A DNA stretch of 64,000 nt from Rhynchopus euleeides. Its lineage: Eukaryota > Euglenozoa > Diplonemea > Diplonemida > Diplonemidae. Positions 47,736 to 58,261 of this stretch are shown one piece after another. Each line of letters starts with the position of its first letter. Position 1 is the stretch's first letter. The DNA lies in NCBI GenBank assembly GCA_963210315.1, contig OY723268.1:2108001-2172000 (forward strand). The letters are read 5' to 3'. The position numbers were made by a program, and so were the translations under genes. The notes under the pieces were generated by a model. That model had not been told where the DNA came from, ran no database searches, and saw nothing but the letters and a program-made list of their open reading frames with translations.

Positions 47736-49663
47736 TTACGTGGTGCTGCGTGTTGGTATATGTGCTGGCTCGAGGCGGATTGCCCGTTCGGCTCGTGTTC
47801 CGCGCGTGTAGGTGTCAGCCCGCTGCTCGTCGGTTGGCACCCACTGGGGGTTGAGCCGCAGTCGCTTCGTCCGTGCCACGAGGAATATGCGCTGCAGTAG
47901 CAGGTTGCCTCTGTGGTTCGCGCAGTGCCCTCGCCGCATGCAAAATACTAGGGGGAGGTTGTCGATGTTGCACGTCACAGCGATGTCCTGTGAGTTGATG
48001 ATGCGTAGCCCTTGCCACACGGCGAAGGCCTCCTTCAGGAAGATGTGCGCATCCCGATCTGCCCCGGTGAACACCCCTTGTGTGACCGTCTCCTCTCCCA
48101 GTTCGAGTATCGCCGCCCACTCCGTCGATGACGCGTCGGACCACAGCGTTGCCCGCGATGTTGGGTCTGCCTGGTGGTGCCAATTGTTATCGCGCATGAA
48201 CTCCATCCGTGCTGCTGTCTCCCGGATCACTGAGTTCGGCACTCGTGTGTTGACATCCCACGCCGCGTTGTTGTCGTGCGCCCGGCGTCCTATGCGCCGG
48301 ATGAAAGAGAGGATTGCGGGGGCGAAACACAGTGGCGCGCGCATGACGTATGACTGCCAGACGATGGATCCGAAGATGCGGAAGGCCCTCCGCGGCGTTG
48401 TTGTTCCCTCCAACGTCTCCGCCAGCTCCTCCCGCTGTGCCACCTTCGCCACCCATGCAGGGTCCATGCGGAATCTATGCTCCACCAGGTCAAACTGGAT
48501 CCCGAACGTGCAGAAACGTTGCGTCGGCATCCCGTGGTCGGCATCGTCGAGGTTCAGGGTCGCGTTGACGTAGTCGCACCTTTCGCGGAAGACCCTGTAC
48601 TTCGCCTGCACCTCGTCCAGTGTCTCGGCTGTGACCACGAAATTGTCTATCCAGACGATGCCGTCTCTTGGAGGGAGGAGCACCCTCGCACTCCGGTTGG
48701 CAATTGCTGGTGAGTGTGACCACCCCATGCACATCACCGACAGAAACGCTGGCACAAATTCGTCCCGCTTGTCCCCGAAGCGGATCCCGAAGTAGCGCTG
48801 GGTCTCCTCCTCCACCGGAAACTGGTAGAACCAGCTCCTCGCGTCAGCGAGCACAACCCAAGTTGACTCAGCGATGCGGCGCGTCACCTCCAGGATGTCG
48901 TCCAATCTCATGTCTGGCGGTCGCGCCATGTACGAGTTCAGAGTACGTGCGTCGACGATGAAGCGTGTCCCCCCTGACTTCTTCGGCACGGTAAAGGCTG
49001 GTAAGGTGAGTATCGCATGAGTACAGGCTATAGCGATAACGCCGTAGGCGATGAGGTCGTCGACATGTTTCAATGTATGGCGTGATATCATCCTCCACTT
49101 GTTTCTGAAGTGGTCGCGTGCTCCGGGGAGCAACGCATTCCTGAAGGCTTCGGGGTCTGTAATGAGGTCCAACACGCCTCGCAGTTCCTCGTTGGAGTCC
49201 AGCTCGCGGAGTCGCGCCAGGTTGAGGCGCGTGTCGCAGATCGGAGCAAGGCGGTCGTCTTCAGATGGGTCTTGCCTTTCATGGGCAGGTCGCACGATCT
49301 GTCCTTTGTGGTGCACGCCGACACTCTCCCCGTATAGATCGGCGTCTATGCCCGGTCCGTGTTCCGAGTCGGTGTCCGTCGTGTCGTCGGAGCTGTCGGT
49401 TTCTTCAGGAGGTTGGTATACTTGGATGGAGAGCTGAGGCCTGTGGTATGCCTTTGGGCGCTCTCTCGGCTGTGCGGCTGGGTCCCCTGCGCGTGCCGCG
49501 TCATCGTTGTGAGTCGGCCCGGGCCCCGCGCCGGTGCCGTCCTTTCCTCCACCGACCCCTGCTGCGCCGCCCCCTGTCGGGTAGTCATACCGTCGTAGTT
49601 CACGTGTGATGTCTCTCCTCCTTTTGTACGGGAAATGTGTGCTAAACTCTGGTCCCCTGTGTC
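47736..49663 (-). CDS. Element 1 RT/RNase H
   Basis: The frame is -1 relative to the recombinase and begins at its stop (GTGA); no AUG precedes the conserved STHFP segment. A ~130-residue acid-rich region leads to the RT: AFTVPKKSGGTRFIVDA, motif A LADARSWFYQF, motif B MGWSHSPAIANRS, motif C IVWIDNF. The usual YxDD is thus WIDN, keeping only the first Asp. RNase H follows with all four acidic residues in context (LWSDAS, LKEAFAVW, NIDNL, RADTYTRG). It ends TAA. It copies element RNA into DNA. The frame stays open through the whole recombinase region, but I read that part as a shadow. Confidence 0.87.
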
Positions 49664-50674
49664 TCACGCGCTCTTGGCCAGTTCTTTGGACAGTGCCGCT
49701 GTGTCTGCCACACGCTGTGTCGTTGCTGCTGGTATGTATCGAAACACCGCGTCGGGGGTCGCATGTCGCGACAGCATCATCAGCTTCTCGACTGGCACCC
49801 CGTTGCGTGCCAGATGGTGGAGGGCCCCCCTCCGGAGGGAGTGCGGCGTCAATCGGGCATCCACCCTTTTCACCGCCGCCGCGATGCATCGGTATGTCAC
49901 GCTCGGGGGAAACAGGCTCCCTTCTGTCTTTAGCTCTTTCATACGGCTCCGCAGGATCTTCAGCATCTCCGGTGGCAGTGACATACCCGTTGTCTTCCCC
50001 AGCTGGAAGGGGTCCGACTTCGTGGTGGTCCACACGATGGTGATCTGGTCTGACTTCGCTTCCGTCTGGATGTCCCGCGTTGACAGTCGTTGCACATCCG
50101 ACGCTCTCGCCGCCCCGTGCCACATCATCGCTACGGCCAGACGCACCAGCGGCCGCGGTTCCTGAGTCACTGCCTGTGCTGCCTGTTCTTGAGTCGCGGG
50201 GTGCGCCTGTTGTGCTGGCTTCAATGCTCCGCTGCGGCACAAGCTTCGCTTGAAGTCCCGTAGCACGTGTCCTTCCTGTTCCCACGACTCGAAGCGGCGC
50301 AGGCTCGCGATGATGTTGCCCAAGTACTGCAGTGCCGATGGGGCGGACAGTCCGTTGAGCCGCAGATGCGTGATCCACAGGGTGATCCCCTCCTCGTGTC
50401 GTAGTGTGCGGCCCTCCCCCCTGCACCACTCCTCTCTGAACTCGCGGTACCTCTCGTAGCTCCTGCGCAGAGCCGTCCAGTATGAACTCGACAGTGCGTT
50501 CCCCAAAGCCTCCTGCGTGGCCTCCATGATGATCAGCCTCATCTCGCTCGACAGTGGTTGTTGCTTGATGCGGGGGCGGCCCTTGTTGGTTTGCTTCTTT
50601 TCTTTCAGGATGAACTCGTATGGGGATGGTGTGGGCGGCGTTGGGCTGGTTCCTGGGTGGGTGGTCTGCTGGAG
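49664..50674 (-). CDS. Element 1 tyrosine recombinase
   Basis: Same frame as gag, continuing directly after the gag UGA; in this copy an ATG is available at 50542. The N-terminal helical core-binding part (SSSYWTALRRSYERYREFREEW) is followed by the catalytic domain with Arg in HGAARASDVQRL, HSLRRG (HxxR), SRHATPDAV (His) and FRYIPA (nucleophile Tyr), so the R-HxxR-H-Y set is complete. It would integrate circular DNA copies by strand exchange at a short shared core. Stop is TGA in GCGTGAGAC. Confidence 0.88.
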   Translation of the reverse strand, partial: LQQTTHPGTSPTPPTPSPYEFILKEKKQTNKGRPRIKQQPLSSEMRLIIMEATQEALGNALSSSYWTALRRSYERYREFREEWCRGEGRTLRHEEGITLWITHLRLNGLSAPSALQYLGNIIASLRRFESWEQEGHVLRDFKRSLCRSGALKPAQQAHPATQEQAAQAVTQEPRPLVRLAVAMMWHGAARASDVQRLSTRDIQTEAKSDQITIVWTTTKSDPFQLGKTTGMSLPPEMLKILRSRMKELKTEGSLFPPSVTYRCIAAAVKRVDARLTPHSLRRGALHHLARNGVPVEKLMMLSRHATPDAVFRYIPAATTQRVADTAALSKELAKSA

Positions 50675-51661
50675 TCACTGTCCCCCGCGGGGCCCTTTCG
50701 ACCCCTTTCCCACTGCCCTCTGCTCCGCCCCCTTTCCCGTCTTCCCGGTGGGGTACGGCGTGTAGCGCGGGTCAGCCCCCTGTTGCACACGCGGTGGTAC
50801 CAAACGGCGCGGGTTCGCCTTCGCCTGCGCATCATTCGCCTCTCCCACCAGCCGCTGGTGCAGAGACGCCGAGAACGTGAGGGGTGGGATGTTCTTCGCC
50901 TTGTGCTCGTAGTAGGCACGTGCCACATACCCCGTGAGGCAGGCCAGAGCCGACATTTCGCACACGATGCGGTGCAGGGGCAGCAGGCTGGGTTCCTCCT
51001 CCGTGTTCATCTTCATGAGCTTTAGTACGTCGTCGAAGTGCTCGAAGCATTTGCGGAGGCTGTGCATCCATTCCCCCGCATCTGTGCCCGACGCTGGCAG
51101 GCTCGCCTCCCGGAACACGCGGGACACCTCTGCCCGGATCTGCCGCCGCACCGCGCCCTTCCATATGCCAGGGCGCCACGTCGCGACCGCGTATGGCGAG
51201 AAGTCGTCCGGCAACCCCTCGTCAGCCTCCTGCAGCTGCCTCTGCAGATCGGCGATGGTCTCGGCCTGCTCCTCCACCTTCGCCTCCAGCCGAGTCATGC
51301 GCGCCTCCATGTTGAGCCCTTCACCGGCTCCCAGTTGGGGCAGCGCCCCCAGCCCGTCCTCCTCTTCAGCGGCCTCCTCCGCTGCTGCCGCGCCGCCTGC
51401 CTGCATCTTCGTCCACGCGCACATTGGGCATACCCATCCGGCGCTGCCCATGTGGGCGACGAAGGCGTCCGCCACCGCCTTCGGGTGCAGATGCGCCCGC
51501 ACACATGTCCTCGTCGTGGCTTGTCCGCAGGCGTTGCATGCGTGCGCCGTTCCGCCCTCATGGACGGTGGCGCATGTGGGGAACACGCAGTGCTGCATCG
51601 GCTCCGCCGCGGGCTCCATAGAGAGGGCCGGCACCTCGACCAAAGCCCAGTCGACGTCCAT
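50675..51661 (-). CDS. Element 1 Gag-like zinc-finger protein
   Basis: 328 residues from ATG 51661. Near the N-terminus is a Cys/His cluster (HCVFPTC...CNACG...TCVRAH...GWVCPMCAW), like a treble-clef or PHD/RING-type finger. A Glu/Ala-rich coiled coil (RLEAKVEEQAETIADLQRQL) and a helical domain with YAVATW and AEVSRVFREA follow. The Gly/Lys/Arg-rich C-terminus probably binds RNA. It ends CAG TGA CTC, with the recombinase frame open straight after. It is homologous to the Gag of elements 2 and 3 at low identity. Confidence 0.83.
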   Translation of the reverse strand: MDVDWALVEVPALSMEPAAEPMQHCVFPTCATVHEGGTAHACNACGQATTRTCVRAHLHPKAVADAFVAHMGSAGWVCPMCAWTKMQAGGAAAAEEAAEEEDGLGALPQLGAGEGLNMEARMTRLEAKVEEQAETIADLQRQLQEADEGLPDDFSPYAVATWRPGIWKGAVRRQIRAEVSRVFREASLPASGTDAGEWMHSLRKCFEHFDDVLKLMKMNTEEEPSLLPLHRIVCEMSALACLTGYVARAYYEHKAKNIPPLTFSASLHQRLVGEANDAQAKANPRRLVPPRVQQGADPRYTPYPTGKTGKGAEQRAVGKGSKGPRGGQ

Positions 51662-51689
51662 CTTTCCTCACTACTCTGCTTGTCGTACG

Positions 51690-52350
51690 CCTCTAGCTGT
51701 CCTTCACACCCGCTGATCCTTCACCCCGCTGCTTTTGTTCACGCGCTTTGGCGCCCCTGTAAAACACACACGCTCTGCTGTCCGTCACCACCGCTGGTCC
51801 TTCACTCCGCTGCTCCTGTAAAACACACGCGTCCCCGCTGCTTTTGTTCACGCGCTTTGGCGGCCCTTCAAAAACACACCCGCTCTGCTGTCCTTCACCA
51901 CCGCTGGTCCTTCACCCCGCTGCTCCTGTAAAACACACGCGTCCCCGCTGCTTTTGTTCACGCGCTTTGGCGACCCTTCAAAACACACACGCTCTGCTAT
52001 CCTTCACCACCGCTGTTCCTTCACCCCGCTGCTCCTGTAAAACACACGCGTCCCCGCTGCTTTTGTTCACGCGCCTTGGCGACCCTTCAAAACACACCCG
52101 CTCTGCTGTCCTTCACCACCGCTGTTCCTTCACCCCGCTGCTCCTGTAAAACACACGCGTCCCCGCTGCTTTTGTTCACGCGCTTTGGCGGTCCTGTAAA
52201 ACACACGCGTCCCCGCTGCTTTTGTTCACGCGCTTTGGCGGCCCTTCAAAACACACCCGCTCTGCTGTCCTTCACCACCGCTGGTCCTTCACCCCGCTGC
52301 TCCTGTAAAACACACGCGTCCCCGCTGCTTTTGTTCACGCGCTTTGGCGG
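51690..52350. repeat. ~109-bp tandem repeat in element 1 leader
   Basis: Six to seven units, each with ccgctgcttttgttcacg and gctttggcg, at about 51728, 51834, 51944, 52054, 52164, 52212 and 52320; one unit is shortened to 48 bp. It lies immediately upstream of gag and may hold promoter or RNA-processing sequence. Confidence 0.88.
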
Positions 52351-52450
52351 CTCCGCTCGTCCCTTTTCGCTGCTTCTGACTCTTCTCACTAAAAATACTA
52401 CGAGAAACACTTGGCCTCTATGCTGTGAGTGTTGCATTGGACGCTTCCAC

Positions 52451-53284
52451 CAGTGGTAACGCCCGGACTCAGTGTGGAGGGCGTATTTCCCGGTGCGTGA
52501 GGAAATTCGAGGCCCTGGAGGTGTGGGCATGCCAGAAGGATTCTCGGAGTCGCCTTCTTAATGAGAGAGGTGAGTCCCCGCGGACCGGAGCTTGTCGCAC
52601 GCTGCAGTCGCTGTTCGGGCTTGTCGAGTAGGCTGCTGGGTACTCGGGAAGACTGGCCGACTGCCCCCCAACCTTGTGGAATGATCTCGGCCCGCTGCCA
52701 TGGCTGCGGTTTCGGTGGACCCCCTCAGCGGCGGCACCGCTGACACAGGCGATGCGGACGCGTCTCTCAGTCGCTGCTTCTTTTGCTCCCCGAGCAGTGC
52801 AGCTTGGGAGAGCGTCTCGGCTGTGTTGGATACCTGATCTCTGTGTATGTCCCACGGCACCTCGCAGGTGTCCAGTCAGCAGCTCCCCTTCCCTGCATGG
52901 AACTGTGAGGTCGTACGTCTCAACACCGGGCCACAGACGCCCGGAACTCCCCCTGACCCCTGTGAATAATGCAGGCTTGAATGTGTGTCCCCCGGCAGGG
53001 AGACTATGCTTCGACGGAGTATGCCCCGCTTGGGGCGTGTGCGGGCATCCGCTTGACGCCGGGGTGCGCGTAGTCGGCATTCGCGCAGATAAGCTGGGCA
53101 CGACAGACGTGCCGGCTTCTCGGGGGCGTGTCCGGGGGCGTTGCATTGGTACACGAAAACTGTCGCCCTCGGAAAGCTCACGTCGCGTCACCGTGCTCGA
53201 GCTGGATCTGGCAGGCTGTGTGTGACAGGCCACCCTTCCGCCTTCAGGTGCCGTCGCTCGGGCCAAAAGGTGTATTTCTCAATC
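52451..53284. other. Spacer, no supported gene
   Basis: A 266-residue minus frame and a 183-residue plus frame overlap here. Neither has recognisable domains, and both fit GC-rich chance openness. Confidence 0.4.
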
Positions 53285-55395
53285 AAGAGAGTATGCCCCT
53301 CACGATTGTGGCACGATTGTGTCTCCCCGGGTCAGGCTCGGTATTCCAGTCGAAAGCGTAAATGCCCCTCGGCACTGTGCTGGGCGGGGTTGTGTCTCGG
53401 TCAGGAGAGGAGGTGCCCCTCAGGCAAAATCCTGCGTCTCGCGGTCGGGAGTGAGTGCCCCTCGGCAGGAATGTGTCTCGGCCAGGTGTCCCTCAGGCAG
53501 GGAATGTAATGTCTCGGCCCGGTGTCCCTCGGGCATGAATGTGCGTCTTGGCCAGGTGCCCCTCAGGCAGGGTGCCCCGTAGGCGGAAGTGTATGTCGCG
53601 GCCAGATGCCCCTCAGGCAGGGTGCCCCGTAGGCGGAAATGTATGTCTTGACCAGGTGCCCCTCGGGCAGGGTGCCTCGTAGGCGGAAGTGTATGTCTTG
53701 GCCAGGTGCCCCTCGGGCAGGGTGCCTCGTAGGCGGAAGTGTCTGTCTTGGCCAGGTGCCCCTCGGGCAGGGTGCCTCGTAGGCGGAAGTGTATGTCTTG
53801 GCCAGGTGCCCCTCGGGCAGGGTGCCTCGTAGGCGGAAGTGTATGTCTTGGCCAGGTGCCCCTCGGGCAGGGTGCCTCGTAGGCAGAGGTGTCTGTCTTG
53901 GCCAGGTGCCCCTCGGGCAGGGTGCCCCGTAGGCGGAAGTGTGTGTCTTGACCAGGTGCCCCTCGGGCAGGGTGCCTCGTAGGCGGAAATGTATGTCTTG
54001 GCCAGGTGCTCCTCAGGCAGGGTGCCCCGCAAGCGTAAGCTGTAGGTATGTCGTGGCCAGGTGCCCCTCAGGCAGGTAATGTCTCGGCGAGATGCCCCTC
54101 GGGCAGGAAAAATGCGTCTCGGCTAGGTGCCCCTCAGGCAGAAGTGGGTGTCTCGGTCCGATGCTCCTCGGCAAGATCGTGTCTCGGTCAGGAAAGTAGG
54201 AGTTGGATATCACTGACGTCACTTTGCTGCATCAGTATCGACCCATTTATCAGCACCCGACTGTTGCTCTTGGTCCCGCCTTTGTCAGCGCCTCTGTGAC
54301 GGAACCTCCAGCTGAAGTATGCGTTTGGAAACCTTGAGCGCGATCAAGCGTGAAGCAGGTTTTCGGCGAGGCGCGGTGATAGTCTCGATGGCTGATGGGA
54401 ATGTCCTCAATCCGCTGCGGCCACGGGCGCAGCGCTGTCCCGCTGTCACGTTCATAAGCGGCGGAGGACCACCTTGAACACCACGGCGTCATCATCCCCA
54501 TCTTTTTGCGCCCCTCCTTCGTGCTGATCCCCCCGTGCACCTCGCCGTCATTTATTAGAACCAGTGCGTGGGGGTGTTGTTGTCCTCAACCGCGGCTTCG
54601 GCCCTCTTGAGACCTGACACGAGCATGGTGTGAGGGTCGTCTTCTCGGTCGGGATTTGGTGCCCCTCGGGCAAGATTGTGTATCTCTCGGTCGGGAGAGC
54701 GGGTGCCCCTCGGGCAAAATTTTTGTCTCGGTCAGGAGAACAGGTGCCCCTCGGGCGAGATGCTGCGTCTCTCGGTCGGGAGAGTGGGTGCCCCTCGGGC
54801 ATAGTTTTGTCTCGGTCAGGATAACGGGTGCCCCTCGGGCAAAACTGCGTGTCTCTCGGTCGGGAGAGTGAGTGCCCCTCGGGCAGAATATTGTCTCGGT
54901 CAGGAGAACAGGTGCCCCTCGGGCGAGATGCTGCGTCTCTCGGTCGGGAGAGTGGATGCCCCTCGGGCAGAATATTGTCTCGGTCAGGAGAACAGGTGCC
55001 CCTCGGGCAAGACTGCGTGTCTCTCGGTCGGGAGAGTGGGTGCCCCTCGGGCAAAATTTTTGTCTCGGTCAGGAGAACAGGTGCCCCTCGGGCGAGATGC
55101 TGCGTCTCTCGGTCGGGAGAGTGGGTGCCCCTCGGGCAGAATATTGTCTCGGTCAGGAGAACAGGTGCCCCTCGGGCAAAACTGCGTGTCTCTCGGTCGG
55201 GAGAGTGAGTGCCCCTCGGGCAGAATATTGTCTCGGTCAGGAAACCAGGTGCCCCTCGGGCAAGACTGCGTGTCTCTCGGTCAGGAGAGTGGGTGCCCCT
55301 CGGGCAGGGTAGAATGCTGCGTCTCTCGGACGGTCAGATCGTGTGTCCCTCAGTCAGGAGAGGAGGTCTCGGTCGCTAAAAACGCGCCCCCTCGG
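53285..55395. repeat. Hairpin-rich satellite built on TGCCCCTCGGGCA
   Basis: Dozens of copies of TGCCCCTC(A/G)GGCA, each able to fold as TGCC(C)/(G)GGCA around CTC. At 53580-54030 they sit in a regular 50-bp unit (gccaggtgcccctcgggcag, ggtgcctcgtaggcggaagt). At 54650-55320 a different unit alternates tctcggtcgggaga and tctcggtcaggaga with the same hairpin word. 54200-54640 is a spacer without the word. Open frames across it in three phases are repeat translations. Confidence 0.9.
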
Positions 55396-55696
55396 GCAGA
55401 GTGGTTGTGTCATCGCTGTTGTGTCACACCAATTGCCTCTCGGGCGGTGTGTCTTTTTTGATTTGACAACTCCGGTTTGGTGTACCTCGATGAGCTTACC
55501 TTACCTTGTCGTCGGACACAACATATCATCGTTGTCCCAAACCCCGTAACCCACGTGAAGTGGATCATCTGAAGTGCAGAATGAGGTGGAGCAGGTGGAG
55601 CACGAAACATAAGTAAACCATAGCAAGAGAGGCCAGCAGCAGTCCCGAGTCCATCGCGTTCCTCGTAGCATTTCCCGTACCACACAGGTGTGTTAT
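55396..55696. other. Spacer, nothing recognised
   Basis: Lower-GC DNA between the satellite and the inverted-end repeats. No gene features. Confidence 0.4.
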
Positions 55697-55822
55697 GTGC
55701 AAAATAAATATGCGTTGACGCTTCCACACACACTTACAAACCCACTTGCCTGATGAAGGGGGTGGTGTGTAGAGCACGTTTGGCAGAGCTGAATGACACT
55801 TTCCGCGCGAAAGTCGTGTGCG
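55697..55822 (+). repeat. Right half of a diverged inverted-end repeat, from core outward
   Basis: Begins at atgcgttgacgcttccacac and keeps gcctgatgaag and gagcacgtttgg, ending cgtgtgcgtaaa. The left half is missing, replaced by unrelated DNA up to the core. Confidence 0.75.
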
Positions 55823-55908
55823 TAAAGCGCCCTATCACTTCACAGCTACAACCGCTCTGATGAATTTCCTTTTGTTTGTTGCGTTGACGCTTCTACACAC
55901 AAACAGGT
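55823..55908 (+). repeat. Left half of family A repeat, cut just past core
   Basis: agcgccctatcacttcacag through gcgttgacgcttctacacacaaac, then unrelated DNA (55909-56126) that includes an 18-bp perfect palindrome GCTGGTCTCGAGACCAGC at 56080-56097. Confidence 0.8.
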
Positions 55909-56126
55909 CAACAGTGCTAACCACTGCTGAGGGCGACGGCACGTCCCCGACAGCGTCTACTCCCCGCCCCACATACAGCATGCACTGCGGTTCCACATTC
56001 CCTCCCACTGGGGTCCCAGGAAGCATCACAGAGCCATTTCCAAGGGGAACACAGTCAGGCATGTAGCTTGGGGGGTCCAGCTGGTCTCGAGACCAGCAGT
56101 TGCCTATGTTGCTGGTCTGGGGGAAA

Positions 56127-56314
56127 AAAGCGCCCTATCACTTCACAGCTACAACCGCTCTGATGAATTTCCTTTTGTTTGTTGCGTTGACGCTTCTACA
56201 CACAAAACCCTGAACTGATCACACCCTGAGCCTGATGAAGGGTGGGGTTAGTGTATAGAGCACGTTTGGTTGCAGCTGTGGTGGGGCGCTTTCCGCTCAC
56301 ACGAGTGTGCTTAA
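56127..56314 (+). repeat. Inverted-end dispersed repeat, family A (full copy)
   Basis: Complete copy, nearly identical to 37638-37826, immediately followed by another left half. Confidence 0.9.
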
Positions 56315-56389
56315 AAAGCGCCCTATCACTTCACAGCTACAACCGCTCTGATGAATTTCCTTTTGTTTGTTGCGTTGACGCTTCTACAC
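56315..56389 (+). repeat. Left half of family A repeat, target of element 2
   Basis: Runs from aaaagcgccctatcac to the core gcgttgacgcttctacac (56372-56389). Element 2 begins at the next base. The matching right half follows the element at 60631. Confidence 0.9.
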
Positions 56390-56394
56390 CAGGA

Positions 56395-56438
56395 CCCTCA
56401 TCCGGAGGGACGTGTCCGTCTCGTTCTCAACGAGGCGG
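56395..56438 (-). other. Paired 3'-terminal hairpins of element 2
   Basis: Hairpin 1 CCCTC-atccg-GAGGG (56395-56409). Hairpin 2 CCGTCTCGTT/AACGAGGCGG (56416-56438), ten pairs including one G-T. The RT stop codon (56427-56429) lies in the loop. Confidence 0.75.
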
Positions 56439-58261
56439 GCGCGCTGGTAAAAGTGTAGGTGGCATCGACACTGGTGGCAACTCCACGGGGTGTGTGGCCT
56501 GCGTCCCTCGCGTGTACGCGTCTGCGCGTTGGTCGTGGGTCGCAACCCAGTGTGGAATAAGTCGTATCTGCTGGCGGCGCGCTGTTGTGTATATCTCCTG
56601 CAGCAGGAGGTTGCCTCGGTAGTTGGCGCAGTGGCCCTTCCGGAGCGCGAACACCAGGCCGAGGTTGTCTATGTGGCAGGTTACGCTTGCCTCCCTCACA
56701 CGCTGCATCATGCGCACCCCCTGCCACACTGCATACGCTTCCTTCAGGAAGATGTTCGTGTCCGCGTCGCTCCCTTCGAACGCCCCTTGGGACACTGACT
56801 CCCCTCCCGGCAGCACGAGCACCGCCGCCCACGCCGTGGATGACGCGTCTGTCCAGAGCTCAATGGTCGGTGGCGGGTTCTGCGGCGTATACCACTCGTT
56901 GTCCTCGATGAGGCGTGCCCGCGCCACTGTCTCCGCCTGCACCGACGGAGGTACTGCGACCCTGGAGTCCCATCGGGCGTTGTTTGAGTGCGTCTGCTTC
57001 GCGATGCGCCGCACGAAGGACAACACGGCTGGCATGTAACACATCGGTGTCCGCATCACATACGACTGCCAGACGAAAGACCCGAATACTCTGAACGCCC
57101 TGCGTGGTGTCGTGTGGCCGTTGACGACTTCCTTGTACTCTTCCCGTCCGAGGACTTTTTGCACCCAGGCTGTGTCCATGTGGAAACGGTGTCGCGTCAG
57201 GTCGAAGTGGATCCCGAACACTGTGAAGTCCTGCAGCGGCACGCCGTGTTGTGTGTCGTCGAAGTTCAGGGCGGCCCCCACCTTCTCGCAGCGGCTGATG
57301 AAGTCGGCGTACCTCGCCTGTGCCTCTGGTAGGGAGTCTCCGACAGCGATGAAGTTGTCAATCCAGACTATTCCGTGCTCTGGCGGGAGCAGCACGCGTG
57401 CGCTGCGGTTCGCGATTGCCGGGGAATGTGACCACCCCATGCACATGACAGTCAGGAAGGTCTTCACGAATGTCTTTCTCTCCCCGCCTAGGCGCACTTC
57501 GAAATAGCGTTGGATCTCCTTGTGTACGGGGAACTGGTAGAACCAGCTGCGTGCATCTGCCATCACCACCCAGCTCGCCGCGGCCACTCGCTGTGTCACC
57601 TCCGTGATGTCCTGCAAACGCATGTCCGGTGGGCGTGTCATCAGTGCATTTAGCCGCCTTGCGTCGACGATGAAACGTTGGCCCCCAGACTTCTTGGACA
57701 CGGTGAACGCTGGCAGCGTGAGGTACGGGTGTGCATCCGCCTCCGTCAGGACGCCATACTCAACCAAGGTGTCCAGGTGGTGCAACATGTGGCGTGATAC
57801 CTTCCTCCCCGTTTTACGTAGTTCTTGGCGGGCCTCGGGAAGCAGTGCGTCAGCGAAAGCGGCTGGCTTGGTGATGAGGTCCAAGACCCCCGTCAGTTCA
57901 CCCTCGCTGTCCAACCGTCGCAGTTCCTTGAGATTGAGGCGCGAGGTGCAGATCTCCGCGATGTAGTCCTCTTCCTCCGACAGCTCCGTCTTCGCGTTGG
58001 CTGGCCGTATCACCTTCCCCCCCGTGCACACACCCAAGTCCTCCCCGTAGAGGTCCTCGACACCCGGACCGTACGACTCTGCGCTATCCACCTCGCTCCA
58101 CGCTTCCTCATCACTGGGTGGTGGGTCGGACGCGGCTTCGTCGGATGTGGCATCTTCGTAGTAGCGGCGCGCTGCGAACAGCCTCGTGGTCCCCGGGAAG
58201 TGGGTTGCTGTCAGGGGTTTTGGCTGTGTGCGCGTCGTCCCCCCTTGCTGTCGTTTTTTCT
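56427..58261 (-). CDS. Element 2 RT/RNase H
   Basis: Begins at the recombinase stop (TGGTGA read as GTG in the -1 frame), with a basic start VKKKRQQ and a conserved ATHFP segment and no AUG before them. RT motifs: AFTVSKKSGGQRFIVDA, MADARSWFYQF, MGWSHSPAIANRS, IVWIDNF (WIDN in place of YxDD). RNase H residues: LWTDAS, LKEAYAVW, HIDNL, RADAYTRG. About 610 residues. The stop TGA sits in the terminal hairpin. Core domains align with elements 1 and 3 without gaps in the motifs, while the acid-rich N-terminal part varies. Confidence 0.87.

Larger units (their letters stand above)
47665..52433 (-). mobile_element. YR retroelement 1 (VIPER/TATE-like order), about 4.8 kb
   Basis: Minus-strand order: tandem-repeat leader, gag, tyrosine recombinase, RT/RNase H, terminal hairpins. 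The 3' end abuts a repeat core at 47647-47664. The 5' end is taken at a degenerate core, gcattggacgcttccac, at 52434-52450. No LTRs are seen. All enzyme frames are intact, so it may be recent or active. Confidence 0.85.

Noticed and set aside
52469-53266. 266-residue minus-strand open frame, and an overlapping plus frame
   Set aside because: No domain, no homologue in the window, composition typical of random GC-rich DNA.
54548-55461. Open frames of 60-200 residues across the satellite
   Set aside because: Repeat translations present in several frames at once.
58254-58260. A-rich heptamer just after the element 2 recombinase stop as a -1 slippery site
   Set aside because: It lies downstream of the stop and is absent at the equivalent place in elements 1 and 3.
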